A stretch of DNA of 64,000 bases. Origin: Roseiarcus sp963732155. Lineage in GTDB: Bacteria; Pseudomonadota; Alphaproteobacteria; Rhizobiales; Beijerinckiaceae. The position numbers and the translations under genes were made by a program. Each line of letters starts with the position of its first letter. Position 1 is the stretch's first letter. This document shows, piece by piece, positions 17,857 through 26,379 of this stretch. Under the pieces are notes generated by a model. The model saw nothing but the letters and a program-made list of their open reading frames with translations, was not told where the DNA came from and made no database searches. The stretch spans positions 372,001 to 436,000 of the forward strand of contig CAVSYB010000006.1 in NCBI GenBank assembly GCA_963732155.1, written 5' to 3'.

Positions 17857-19458
17857 CTAGAACAGCGAGCCCTGGCGGCCGCCCGCTTCGCGCTTGCCGG
17901 GCCTTTCGCGGCGAGGCGCCGCCGGGCGCTTCGTGGAGGGATCAACGGGACCTTTGGGCGCGGTCCCCTCGGCGACGGCGCCGACCTCGCCGTCGGCGAA
18001 CTCGATGCGGATCTTCTCACCCGCGGCGATCGCCGCCGCGCTGCGCAGCGGCGCGCCCGCCCGGTCTTTCACCAGGGCAAAACCACGCTGGAGCACGCTG
18101 CGATAATTCACGGCGCCGAAAAGCTGCGCTGCGCCGGCGAGGCGCGCGCGCCGCTGCGCGAGCGCCGCGGCGAAGGCGCGCCGCAGCCGGACCTGCGCCT
18201 GGCCGAGACGCGTCGCCTGCTGGGCGTCGAACCGGGCGCGCGCGGCGAGCGCCGCCGCAAGGCGCGCCTGGGCCTGAGCGAGCCTGTCGCGCCGCCGCTG
18301 GCGATCGAGCCTCGCCGCCCGTTCGAAGCTGCGCGAGGCGCCTCGCTGGCGCGCGATGGCGCCGGCGAGCAGCGCTCGCGGGGATCGCGCGGCGAGCCGC
18401 CGCGACAGGCGCTCCAGCGCGATCGCGCGCCGGTCGAATCCGGCGCGCGCGCTGGCGGCGAGCGCCGCGCCGGCGCGATCGAGCCGCTGGCGCGGCACGG
18501 CGAGGATCGCTTCGCCCGACGGCAGCGCGCGGGCGCTGGCGCGCAACGCCGCGCGCGCGCGTTCGGCGAGCCGCAGGATCGCGCCGCGCCGCCGCGCCTC
18601 GAGATCGGCGAGGTTGGCGATCAGCTCGGCGCGCACCGGCACGCTGAGTTCGGCGGCGGCGGTCGGGGTCGGCGCGCGCAGGTCGGCGGCGTGATCGATC
18701 AACGTCCAGTCGGTCTCGTGACCGACCGCCGAAATCAGCGGAATGGCGCTGTCGGCCGCCGCCCGCACCACGATCTCCTCGTTGAAGCTCCAGAGGTCCT
18801 CCAGCGAGCCGCCGCCGCGCGCGACAATGATGAGGTCGGGCCGCGGGATCGCGCCGCCCTCTTCGAGCGCGTTGAAGCCGGCGATCCCCGCGGCGACCTC
18901 GGCCGCCGAAGTCTCGCCCTGCACGCGCACCGGCCAGACCAGCACGTGAACGGGGAAACGGTCGGACAGCCGGTGCAGAATATCGCGGATGACCGCGCCG
19001 GTCGGCGAGGTGACGACGCCGATCACCCGCGGCAGATAGGGCGGCGACTGCTTGCGCGCCGCATCGAACAGGCCCTCGCCGGCGAGCTTGACGCGGCGCG
19101 CCTCCAGCAGCGCCATCAGCGCGCCGACGCCGGCCGGCTCCATCGCCTCGACGATCAGTTGATAGGCCGACTTGCCGGGAAAGGTGGTGATCTTGCCGGC
19201 AGCGATCACCTCCATGCCTTCTTCGGGCCGCACCCGCATGCGCGCGAACACGCCCTTCCAGATCACCGCGTCGATGCGCGCGCCCTGGTCCTTCAGCGAG
19301 AAATAGACATGGCCGGACGAATGCGGCCCGCGGTAGTTCGACACTTCGCCGCGCACCCGCACATAGGGGAAGCGGTCCTCGATCGCGCGCTTCAGCGCGT
19401 TCGAAAGCTCGCTGACGGAAATCTCCGGCGCATTGGTGGCGGGCGAGGACTCGGGCAT
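17857..19458 (-). CDS. xseA: Exodeoxyribonuclease VII large subunit
   Basis: The 533-residue protein is the catalytic subunit of exonuclease VII, which degrades single-stranded DNA during repair. It has an N-terminal OB fold (about 12-110: FPYVRVRGEVSNYRGPHSSG), the nuclease core (about 130-330, with VVTSPTGAVIRDILHRL, IIVARGGGSLEDLW and PLISAVGHETDWT), and a long arginine/alanine-rich coiled-coil (about 290-430). A basic tail ends the protein (RRERPGKREAGGRQGSLF). Length is slightly above the usual ~450-520 because of the tail. xseB is not adjacent. Confidence 0.95.
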   Translation of the reverse strand: MPESSPATNAPEISVSELSNALKRAIEDRFPYVRVRGEVSNYRGPHSSGHVYFSLKDQGARIDAVIWKGVFARMRVRPEEGMEVIAAGKITTFPGKSAYQLIVEAMEPAGVGALMALLEARRVKLAGEGLFDAARKQSPPYLPRVIGVVTSPTGAVIRDILHRLSDRFPVHVLVWPVRVQGETSAAEVAAGIAGFNALEEGGAIPRPDLIIVARGGGSLEDLWSFNEEIVVRAAADSAIPLISAVGHETDWTLIDHAADLRAPTPTAAAELSVPVRAELIANLADLEARRRGAILRLAERARAALRASARALPSGEAILAVPRQRLDRAGAALAASARAGFDRRAIALERLSRRLAARSPRALLAGAIARQRGASRSFERAARLDRQRRRDRLAQAQARLAAALAARARFDAQQATRLGQAQVRLRRAFAAALAQRRARLAGAAQLFGAVNYRSVLQRGFALVKDRAGAPLRSAAAIAAGEKIRIEFADGEVGAVAEGTAPKGPVDPSTKRPAAPRRERPGKREAGGRQGSLF

Positions 19459-19847
19459 CGCGCCTCTATGCCCGATCGGGCCGGCGTAGGCCAGCGCCGG
19501 GCCGGGGCGTCCCCCTGCAAATCTCCGCCGCCCCTGGTGGATAAAATGAAACGCCTGGCGCCCGGATCATAGGGCCGCTACGGGTGGCTTTCGGTCTGTC
19601 TGGTTGCGGGTGCCATGAAGGGACACCGGACATTTGGGCGCGTGATGCGCTCGACCGAATCTGACCCCAAAAATGAGCAAGCAGCGCCATCGTTTATTGG
19701 CTGGAAGCGCCACAAATTGCGGTTCGCCGACCTCGCCCCGCTATCGCGCGCCAAGGGTCTCGCGAAGGCTCGCGGGATTCGTTAAGCTCCCTCCGATACG
19801 CTCAATGCTCCTATCGTGCATCCGGAGGCAGCGTGGGCGGAGGTCAC
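19459..19847. other. Intergenic region upstream of the AraC operon
   Basis: Divergent promoter region between xseA (minus) and the AraC-VOC operon (plus). I see no gene, hairpin terminator or strong repeat. GC drops towards the operon, in line with the lower GC of the genes that follow. Confidence 0.35.
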
Positions 19848-20327
19848 ATGAGCCAGGATTCCAAACTATTGCGCCGCTTGCTGCGTGCGAGGGACCGCAT
19901 GGACGCCGCGTCCGAAGAGGACTGGCCTGTCGAGCGGCTTGCGAGCGTCGGTGGTGTTTCTGAGGCGCATTTCACGCGCTCGTTTAAAGAGGCGTTCGGC
20001 CTCCCGCCGCATCGCTATCTTTTGACGCGCCGCATTGAGCGCGCGAAAGCCCTTTTGCGTGATACCGATCAGCCAATCATCGACATCGCATTCCAGACCG
20101 GTTGGTCAAGCCTGGGAACCTTCGGACGCGTCTTTAAGGACGTCACCGACGAGAGCCCAACCGAACTGCGCACGCGCGAGCAGGCGACGGCGCACTTCCT
20201 CGACCAAGTTCCGCACTGCTTCGTCAGCGCGGCCTATAGGCCCAACCTCAAGACCGCAGTTTCGGAGAAGCGCCGGCAGGACGGCAAGGATATAAGGGAG
20301 CCAGCCGAAACGGAGGTTCCCAAGTGA
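19848..20327 (+). CDS. AraC family transcriptional regulator
   Basis: The 159-residue protein consists mainly of the two AraC/XylS helix-turn-helix motifs: VERLASVGGVSEAHFTRSFK (about 29-48) and DIAFQTGWSSLGTFGRVFKD (about 81-100). It lacks a separate ligand domain, so it is a minimal AraC protein. GGAGG sits just before the ATG at 19848; the frame could extend to 19833. Its stop overlaps the GTG start of the VOC gene, so it probably regulates its own operon. Codon use is less GC-biased than in xseA. Confidence 0.9.
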   Translation: MSQDSKLLRRLLRARDRMDAASEEDWPVERLASVGGVSEAHFTRSFKEAFGLPPHRYLLTRRIERAKALLRDTDQPIIDIAFQTGWSSLGTFGRVFKDVTDESPTELRTREQATAHFLDQVPHCFVSAAYRPNLKTAVSEKRRQDGKDIREPAETEVPK

Positions 20328-20731
20328 CTCAAGGTATCGGTGTCGTCGGTCTTTACGTTCACGATCAGGACGAAGCGCTTGATTTCTACGTGAACAAGCT
20401 CGGGTTTCAAGTCCACACGGACGCGCGCAACGGCAACTACCGCTGGCTCACGGTCAAGCACCCGAACCAGCCGACGTTCGAACTCGGCCTCTTCCTGCCG
20501 CAAGAGCCAGTGCTCGACGCTGACACGGCGCAAACCATGCGCGCGATGGTGGCGAAGGGCGCTATGCCCCCGCTCGTGCTCGTCGTCGATGATTGCCGCG
20601 CTGCTTACGAAAGGATGCGCGCCAAGGGCGTCGAGTTCACGCAAGAACCTATCACCCGCTTCGGCGGTGTCGACGCGAATTTCCGCGATCCTGCGGGCAA
20701 TGCCTGGAAAATGATCGAGGGGCGATCGTGA
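20324..20731 (+). CDS. VOC (glyoxalase/bleomycin-resistance) family protein
   Basis: The 135-residue protein starts at a GTG overlapping the AraC stop (GTGA). It is a single vicinal-oxygen-chelate domain with the beta-alpha-beta-beta-beta pattern: GLYVHDQDEALDFYVNKLGF, then LVLVVDDCRAAYERM and FRDPAGNAWKMIE. Metal-ligand candidates include the His in YVHDQ and the Glu in WKMIE. Such AraC/VOC pairs are frequent and may detoxify or sense an electrophilic compound; the substrate is unknown. Its TGA overlaps the ATG of the membrane-protein gene. Confidence 0.9.
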   Translation: MTQGIGVVGLYVHDQDEALDFYVNKLGFQVHTDARNGNYRWLTVKHPNQPTFELGLFLPQEPVLDADTAQTMRAMVAKGAMPPLVLVVDDCRAAYERMRAKGVEFTQEPITRFGGVDANFRDPAGNAWKMIEGRS

Positions 20732-20976
20732 TGTTTGCGCAGTTCATGCAGGTCGCGCCGGAGGAGGTGGGGGTGGGTAAGTTCTTCCGCCAGTTTCACC
20801 GCTGGGTATCCGCGCTCTTTGTATTGAGCGTCGTTGCCGTCACAATAGCGCTGATGCAGCCTAAGCCAATTGTGTGGATATCCTACGTGCCCCTGTTTCC
20901 GCTCGCCTTGCTTGCGCTTAGCGGCATCTATCTGTTTGTGCTGCCGTATCTGCCCAAGCAGCGTGCCGGGGCGTAG
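20731..20976 (+). CDS. Small membrane protein of the AraC/VOC operon
   Basis: The 81-residue product has two predicted transmembrane segments (WVSALFVLSVVAVTIALMQ and WISYVPLFPLALLALSGIYL) and a short basic C-terminus. The ATG overlaps the VOC stop (TGATG), indicating coupled translation. No family recognised. It is followed 3 bp later by the DUF1801 gene. Confidence 0.75.
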   Translation: MFAQFMQVAPEEVGVGKFFRQFHRWVSALFVLSVVAVTIALMQPKPIVWISYVPLFPLALLALSGIYLFVLPYLPKQRAGA

Positions 20977-20979
20977 TGC

Positions 20980-21402
20980 ATGAGGAAAGCGCCGAGAACC
21001 CTACCACAGAACCCCAAAGCCGCCGCAACGTCCGAGGGTGGCGATTGGCGTCGCGAAATGCTTGCACGCATCCGCATCCTCATCCGCGAAGCCGATCCCG
21101 AAGTGGTCCAAGAAGCAAAGTGGAAGAAAGCCAGCAACCCCGTCGGCGTTCCGACTTGGTCGCACAACGGCATTATCTGCACGGGCGAAACCTACAAGGA
21201 CAAAATCAAGCTGACATTCGCGAGAGGCGTGGCCCTCAAAGATCCGGCGCAACTATTCAATTCCGGTCTTGACGGCGGAACGCGGCGCGCCATCGATATT
21301 CGCGAGGGCGATTATGTCAATGAGAGCGCATTTAAGGCGCTCATTCGCCAAGCCGTTGAGCTGAATACCGAGAAGAAGATGGCCAAGGGGAAGCGTGCCT
21401 GA
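20980..21402 (+). CDS. DUF1801 domain-containing protein
   Basis: The 140-residue protein matches the DUF1801/YdhG-like fold: DPEVVQEAKWKKASNPVGVP, WSHNGIICTGETYKDKIKLT and FNSGLDGG-type segments are characteristic. Function unknown; the family has a beta-sheet fold and often co-occurs with VOC or AraC genes. It is the last gene of a four-gene operon with 3-bp or overlapping junctions. The N-terminal ~20 residues are Pro/Ala-rich and variable. Confidence 0.85.
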   Translation: MRKAPRTLPQNPKAAATSEGGDWRREMLARIRILIREADPEVVQEAKWKKASNPVGVPTWSHNGIICTGETYKDKIKLTFARGVALKDPAQLFNSGLDGGTRRAIDIREGDYVNESAFKALIRQAVELNTEKKMAKGKRA

Positions 21403-21782
21403 AATCTCTGTTGGAGTAACCGAGCACGAATATCCAATTGATGTATTCCCACGCTGACCGCATCCACGCGCGACGACATCAATCCAATTCCGACCGCAAA
21501 TGTCTGGAACTGGCGCTCAGCCGAAGGCCAGGACCTCGATTGGAAAGTCCGCCTTTGCGTTTGGCTTGCCGTTGAGGTTGCCGACCGACTTGGGTCGATT
21601 CCGGTCTGTCAGCGCGGAAACCAAATGCCAGACTTTGACCACCAGGGGCGCTTTCGCGGCCATCACCATTATTTTTGCGCGACGGGACTGGTGTTTGCGG
21701 TCGAATCTGCTTTGATCGCGCGCCGCCGCGTCCCGCCGGACGCGTCCGCGGCGCCCGCCCGCCTTTTCCCCCGAGGCTTCCC
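21403..21782. other. Intergenic region between DUF1801 and the EamA transporter gene
   Basis: No supported gene. A frame around 21490-21720 reads partly protein-like (TANVWNWRSAEGQDLDWKV) but lacks a start and is not recognised; it may be a fossil. The segment close to 21783 holds the transporter promoter. Confidence 0.3.
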
Positions 21783-22676
21783 ATGTCCCCCGCCAACGCC
21801 GAGGCGTCGCGCACGCTGACCGGCATCGCTCTGGCGAGTTGCGGCTGGGCGGCGTTCAGCGTCCAGGACGCGATCGTCAAATATCTCGTCCTCAGGCTTC
21901 CCGTGCCCGAGGTGCTGTTCGCGCGCAGCCTGATCATCGTCGCGCTGGCCGGCCTGCTGGTCCGCCGCGCCGACCTCGCGGTGATGCGGCAGGGGCGCAA
22001 CCTGGCGGCGATCGCGCTGCGCGGCGTGCTGGTCTTCGTCGCCTGGCTCGCCTATTACAGCGCCTCGCGCTCATTGCAGCTCGCCGAACTCGTCACGCTC
22101 TATTTCGCGGCGCCGTTGTTCGTCGTGGCGATGTCCAATCCGGTGCTCGGCGAAATCGTCGGCCCGTGGCGCTGGCTGGCGGCGGGCGCCGGCTTTTGCG
22201 GCGTGCTGATCGCCGCCGATCTGTCGGCGGCGCCCGACGTCTGGCCGGCGCTGCTGACCTTGTTCGCCGCGCTGTGCTGGGCGGTCACCACCATTCTGGC
22301 CCGCAGCCTCAGCCAGTCCGTCAGCACGGCGGCGCTGATGGTCGGGGGCAACCTGGTGTTCGTCGTCGCCTGCGGCGCGCTCGCGCCGTTCGGCTTCGTC
22401 CGGCCCGACGCCTTCAGCCTCGAGTTGATCCTCGCCCTCGGCCTGATCGGCGGCGGCGGCCAGTTCTTCCTGTTCGAGGGCTTGCGGCGCGCGCCCGCCT
22501 CGGCGGTCGCGCCGTTCGAATACAGCCTGCTCGCCTGGGCGATCCTGTGGGGCTACGCGGTTTTCGGCGACCTGCCGAGCCGCCATGTGCTGATCGGCGC
22601 GACGATCATTCTCCTCGCCGGACTGTTCATGCTGTTCATCGAGGGGCGCCGGCATGTCTTGGCGGCGCGCGCCTGA
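21783..22676 (+). CDS. DMT superfamily transporter (EamA-type)
   Basis: The 297-residue inner-membrane protein has ten hydrophobic segments arranged as two EamA repeats (about 12-140 and 152-285), as in the RhaT/RarD drug/metabolite transporter group. Conserved features include GWAAFSVQDAIVKYL at the start and APLFVVAMSNPVLGEIVGPWRW in the first repeat. The substrate cannot be predicted. The start at 21783 is the first ATG before the hydrophobic helix; the frame extends upstream in Arg/Pro-rich sequence. NAD kinase follows on the same strand about 77 bp downstream. Confidence 0.9.
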   Translation: MSPANAEASRTLTGIALASCGWAAFSVQDAIVKYLVLRLPVPEVLFARSLIIVALAGLLVRRADLAVMRQGRNLAAIALRGVLVFVAWLAYYSASRSLQLAELVTLYFAAPLFVVAMSNPVLGEIVGPWRWLAAGAGFCGVLIAADLSAAPDVWPALLTLFAALCWAVTTILARSLSQSVSTAALMVGGNLVFVVACGALAPFGFVRPDAFSLELILALGLIGGGGQFFLFEGLRRAPASAVAPFEYSLLAWAILWGYAVFGDLPSRHVLIGATIILLAGLFMLFIEGRRHVLAARA

Positions 22677-22753
22677 CCGGCTATAGGCCGCTGGGGCGCG
22701 CCAACATCGCGCATGCGGCCGTCCGTCTCGCGCCGCAGGGGGAAGGGTCGTTC

Positions 22754-23545
22754 ATGGCCGCGCGCACCGGCGTTTCTGACAGCGCCCCGGCGATCTGCTT
22801 CCTGTCGTCCGGGGCGCCGGAAGCCAACGAGGCGTTGAAGCGTCTCATCGAGCGTTACGGCCATTGCGACTTCGCCAAGGCCGACGTGATCGTCGCGCTC
22901 GGCGGCGACGGCCTGATGCTGCAGACCCTCCATCGCATGATGGACGCCCCCAAGCCGATCTACGGCATGAATCGCGGCTCGGTCGGCTTTCTGATGAACG
23001 AGTTTCACGAGCGCGGCCTCGTCAAGCGGCTGCGCGCCGCGCGCCCCTCGATCATCCATCCCCTGGTCATGCGCGCCACCGACGCCAAGGGCGCGATCCG
23101 CGAGGCGCGGGCGATCAACGAGGTTTCGCTGCTGCGGCAGACCTACCAGGCGGCCAAACTGCGCATCAGCGTCGACGGAAAGGAGCGCTTGAGCGAGTTG
23201 ATCGCCGACGGCGTGCTGGTGGCGACGCCGGCCGGCTCCACCGCCTACAACCTTTCGGCCAACGGGCCGATCCTGCCGCTCGACGCGCCGCTGATGGCCC
23301 TGACGCCGATTTCGGCGTTCCGGCCGCGCCGATGGCGCGGCGCGCTGCTCGCCGACAGCGTCCGCGTCGCCATCGATGTGCTGGAGAGCGACAAGAGGCC
23401 GGTCGCGGCGGTCGCCGATCACATCGAAATCAGACGCGTCGCGCGGGTCGAGGCGGCGATGGACCACGAGACGTCGCTGGCGCTGCTCCACGACCCCGAC
23501 CATTCGCTCGACGAGCGCATCTTGCGCGAGCAGTTCGTCTATTGA
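22754..23545 (+). CDS. nadK: NAD kinase
   Basis: The 263-residue enzyme phosphorylates NAD to NADP. Diagnostic motifs are VALGGDGLMLQTLH (GGDG at 50-53), INEVSLLR, and the glycine-rich TPAGSTAYNLSANGPILPL. Length agrees with the short alphaproteobacterial form. The ATG at 22754 is selected by length and by a GGAAGGG element upstream; the frame is open much further back through the transporter gene. A Nudix hydrolase follows 32 bp later. Confidence 0.95.
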   Translation: MAARTGVSDSAPAICFLSSGAPEANEALKRLIERYGHCDFAKADVIVALGGDGLMLQTLHRMMDAPKPIYGMNRGSVGFLMNEFHERGLVKRLRAARPSIIHPLVMRATDAKGAIREARAINEVSLLRQTYQAAKLRISVDGKERLSELIADGVLVATPAGSTAYNLSANGPILPLDAPLMALTPISAFRPRRWRGALLADSVRVAIDVLESDKRPVAAVADHIEIRRVARVEAAMDHETSLALLHDPDHSLDERILREQFVY

Positions 23546-23577
23546 CGGCGAGGTGGTCGTTGGCAAAGGAAGCATCG

Positions 23578-24153
23578 ATGGCGCCGCAAGTCAGGGTGCT
23601 CGACGAGAAGCGGCTCGCCGACGGCCGCTTCCCGCTGACGCTGTTCAAGGTCGAGGTCAGCGAAGCGGGCGCGACGCGCGTCCTCGACCACGAGATCTAT
23701 CGCCACAAGGGCGCGGCCGCGCTGCTGCTCTATGACCCCCGGCGCGGGCGGGTGCTGCTGGTGCGCCAGTTTCGCCTCGCCGCCTGGCTGGAAGGCGCCG
23801 CCCAGCCGATGACCGAGGTCTGCGCCGGCATGCTCGACGGCGACGAGCCGGAGGCCTGCGCGGTCCGCGAATCGCTCGAGGAGACCGGGGTGGCGATCGC
23901 CGGCGCGCGCCATGCGTTCGACGCCTTCGTCAGCCCGGGCGCCACCACCGAGAAAATCGCCTGTTTCGTCGCCCCCTACGGCCCCGCCGACCGCACCGGC
24001 CCGGGCGGCGGCGTCGACGCGGACGAGCGCATCGCCGTCATCGAGCCGACGCTCGAGGAAGCCATCGGGATGATCGAGCGCGGCGAGATCTGCGACGCCA
24101 AGACGATCGCCCTGCTCTATTACGCCAAGGCGCGCGGGCTGATCGGCGCGTGA
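23578..24153 (+). CDS. Nudix hydrolase, ADP-sugar/nucleotide-sugar pyrophosphatase type
   Basis: The 191-residue protein contains the Nudix box AGMLDGDEPEACAVRESLEE-TG (about 80-102), where the REx2EE core binds Mg2+. The upstream KGAAALLLYDP and VLLVRQFRLAAW strands are typical of ADP-ribose or GDP-mannose pyrophosphatases (NudF/NudK group). It probably cleaves an NDP-sugar or ADP-ribose; the exact substrate is not clear. Closely follows nadK, so the two may share a transcript. Confidence 0.88.
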   Translation: MAPQVRVLDEKRLADGRFPLTLFKVEVSEAGATRVLDHEIYRHKGAAALLLYDPRRGRVLLVRQFRLAAWLEGAAQPMTEVCAGMLDGDEPEACAVRESLEETGVAIAGARHAFDAFVSPGATTEKIACFVAPYGPADRTGPGGGVDADERIAVIEPTLEEAIGMIERGEICDAKTIALLYYAKARGLIGA

Positions 24154-24255
24154 AGCCCGCCCGCCGTTTCACCGCGATGTCGCGGCGGAAATTCATGTAG
24201 GATGGCCCGCGGCCCGCCCGCGCTCGCTACGTCGCCCCCTTTTCAAGGATACGCC

Positions 24256-24678
24256 ATGCCGCTCGGACCTCTCGCCCTCGCCTTCGCCGCCGCTTTCAGC
24301 GGCGCGGCGCTCTATATCAATCTGGTCGAGCAGCCGGCGCGCCTCGCCCTCGACGACGCCGCGCTGCTGTCGGAGTGGCGCCCGAGCGACCGGCGCGGTT
24401 TCGCGCTTCTCGAATCCCTCGCGTTGATCGCCGCCGTGCTGGGGCTGGCGGCCTATTTCCAATCGCAGGACCTGCGCTGGCTGATCGGCGCGGTGATCAG
24501 CGTGCTGAGCTGGCCCTACACCTATTTCGCGATGGTGCCGATGAACAATCGCATTCTGGCGATCTCCGCCGGCGAACCCGGCGCCGCGCGCGAGCTGGTG
24601 CGCACCTGGGGGCTCCTCGAATATGGCCAGACGGCGATCGGCCTGATCGCCTGCGGCGTGTTCCTGTGGGCGCTGTGA
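24256..24678 (+). CDS. DUF1772 family membrane protein
   Basis: The 140-residue protein shows four hydrophobic segments (LALAFAAAFSGAALYINLVE, ESLALIAAVLGLAAYF, WLIGAVISVLSWPYTYFAMV and GQTAIGLIACGVFLWAL) and the MNNRILAI motif between helices 3 and 4, a DUF1772 hallmark (anthrone oxygenase-like). The function in bacteria is unknown. The start MPLGPLA is the first ATG next to the first helix; the open frame begins at 24202. Confidence 0.8.
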   Translation: MPLGPLALAFAAAFSGAALYINLVEQPARLALDDAALLSEWRPSDRRGFALLESLALIAAVLGLAAYFQSQDLRWLIGAVISVLSWPYTYFAMVPMNNRILAISAGEPGAARELVRTWGLLEYGQTAIGLIACGVFLWAL

Positions 24679-24734
24679 CGCGGCGCACGAATGGTCTTTT
24701 TGCTTGAAGCAACGATGGCAATGCGCTGACAGAA

Positions 24735-25181
24735 ATGGATGATCCATACAACCTGAAGCGTTTCGTCAACGCCCAGGCCGCGGTTTTCGAACAGGCTTGC
24801 TCGGAGCTGCGCGCCGGCCGCAAGCGCAGCCACTGGATGTGGTTCGTGTTTCCCCAGATCGCCGGGCTCGGACGCAGCGAAACGGCGCGGACCTTCGCGA
24901 TCGCCTCGATGGAGGAGGCGCGCGCCTATCTCGCCCATCCCGTTCTCGGGCCGAGGCTGCGCGAATGCTGCCGGCTGGTCGACCGCGTCGAAGGACGCTC
25001 CGCCCATCAGATTTTCGGCGATCCCGACGACATGAAGTTTCACTCCTGCCTGACGCTGTTCGCCACCGTCGCGCCCGACGAGGCGGTTTTCGCCGAGGCG
25101 TTGCAGAAGCATTTCGGCGGCGAACGCGATTCCCCGACGCTGGCGCGGCTCGCGCCGCCGCCGCCCGACGCGCGGGGCTAA
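24735..25181 (+). CDS. DUF1810 family protein
   Basis: The 148-residue protein is a clear DUF1810 member: DPYNLKRFVNAQAAVFEQA at the N-terminus, RKRSHWMWFVFPQIAGLG in the middle and DDMKFHSCLTLFA later. The fold is alpha-helical. Function unknown (older annotations call it a calpastatin-like protein). Its stop overlaps that of the convergent gene at 25178. Confidence 0.9.
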   Translation: MDDPYNLKRFVNAQAAVFEQACSELRAGRKRSHWMWFVFPQIAGLGRSETARTFAIASMEEARAYLAHPVLGPRLRECCRLVDRVEGRSAHQIFGDPDDMKFHSCLTLFATVAPDEAVFAEALQKHFGGERDSPTLARLAPPPPDARG

Positions 25182-25594
25182 TAGCCCTCGACGCATCCCG
25201 GGGTGCGCAGAAAGCGGGCGTCGAGCGTGCTGATTCGCGCCTGATCGTCCGATTCCCAACTGACGCTGGCGGTGAAGTCGCAGCCGCGCGAGCCGCCGCC
25301 GAGCCGTCGAAACGTCATCCTCTTGCCAAACCAGCCGTCGGATTTGAACCCCTGGCGCGACAGCGTCCGGACGAGCTCGTCTTCCGGCGTCAGCAGCGGA
25401 AAGCCGGCGATCACCCGCGCGCGGAACGCCGCGTTCGCCGCGCCCGCCTCGGCCGGCAGCCCGGCGTAGATCATCGCCGCATCGGTCGCCTCCGCCGGCG
25501 CGGCGACGCGCGACGCCGGCCAGGTGGCGTAACCGAAGCCGCCGAGGATGACCGCGAGAATGGCGACGATCGCCGCCTTGTCGCGCAACGGCAT
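25178..25594 (-). CDS. Membrane-anchored hypothetical protein
   Basis: The 138-residue protein starts MPLRDKAAIVAILAVILGGF, a signal anchor, then a periplasmic domain of ~110 residues containing two cysteines (GCDFTASVSW and TPGCVEGY) that may pair. Start at 25594 is preferred because the frame upstream to 25774 is arginine-rich and unlike protein. No family recognised. It is convergent with the DUF1810 gene (4-bp overlap). Confidence 0.65.
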   Translation of the reverse strand: MPLRDKAAIVAILAVILGGFGYATWPASRVAAPAEATDAAMIYAGLPAEAGAANAAFRARVIAGFPLLTPEDELVRTLSRQGFKSDGWFGKRMTFRRLGGGSRGCDFTASVSWESDDQARISTLDARFLRTPGCVEGY

Positions 25595-25795
25595 GACCGC
25601 CGAGCCGCTGGTCCCGGCCGGCCGTCGTCCGCGTGTGGTCGGGCGGCGAATATCGTCCTCCTGTCCAGCCGCCGGCGCTCGACGACGGCGCGGCGCCGGC
25701 GACCGCCAATCGATGCCGCAAGCTCGTCGGCCGCGCGAGACGGCGGCCCCTCCATCGCCGAAGTCCGCGAGCAACCGAAGGGAGCCCCTCTGATA

Positions 25796-26188
25796 TCACA
25801 AGAACGCCGCCGAAGCGTCGGCGCCCACCTCCCAGACGTTCAAGGCGGCCTCCCAATAGGCGAGCTTGCCGTCGCGATATCGCCAGAATTCGGCGCCGTG
25901 GCCGAGCATTGACTTGCCGGTCCTGGCGTCCTCCCAGGAGGCGGCATAGGTCGCGCCGATCTTGTCGCCTTCGACCATGAACAACGTCTTCTTCAGCCGG
26001 TAGCCTTTCTGGCGCGCGAAGCGGGCGCGCAGGAACTCGCCGGCGGCGGTTTTTCCCCTGATCTCGGGAATCCCGGCGAAGCGGATCACCACATCCTCGG
26101 CGTAGCGGTTGAGGATCGCCTCGACATCGCCGCGGTTGAACGTGTCTTCGGCGCGCTGCACGACCTGCAAGGCCTCGTTCCAGTCCAT
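25796..26188 (-). CDS. SnoaL-like / nuclear transport factor 2 family protein
   Basis: The 130-residue protein is a single NTF2-like domain: a helix VQRAEDTFNRGDVEAIL, the AEDVVIRFAG strand and GHGAEFWRYRDGKLAYWEAA near the end. Members are isomerases, hydrolases or ligand-binding proteins; no specific activity can be assigned. It is transcribed away from the purine permease gene. Confidence 0.85.
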   Translation of the reverse strand: MDWNEALQVVQRAEDTFNRGDVEAILNRYAEDVVIRFAGIPEIRGKTAAGEFLRARFARQKGYRLKKTLFMVEGDKIGATYAASWEDARTGKSMLGHGAEFWRYRDGKLAYWEAALNVWEVGADASAAFL

Positions 26189-26379
26189 GGTCCCTCGCGC
26201 GGGTTGAGGAGGAGAGCCGATCCGACGGCCGCGGATCGTCGCCGGCCCGCCGACGTTCTACCGCTGAACCGTCGAGAATGCGCTAGCATCGGTGCGCGGC
26301 CGATCCTCCGGCGGCAGGCGCGGTTCTTGCTCGGCGGCGCATCCGGCGGAGGGTCGCGCCTGACCGCAAGGAGCGCAAA

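Noticed and set aside
17701..19572. 623-residue plus-strand frame across xseA
   Set aside because: Antisense shadow of exonuclease VII; composition is Arg/Gly-rich with no domain.
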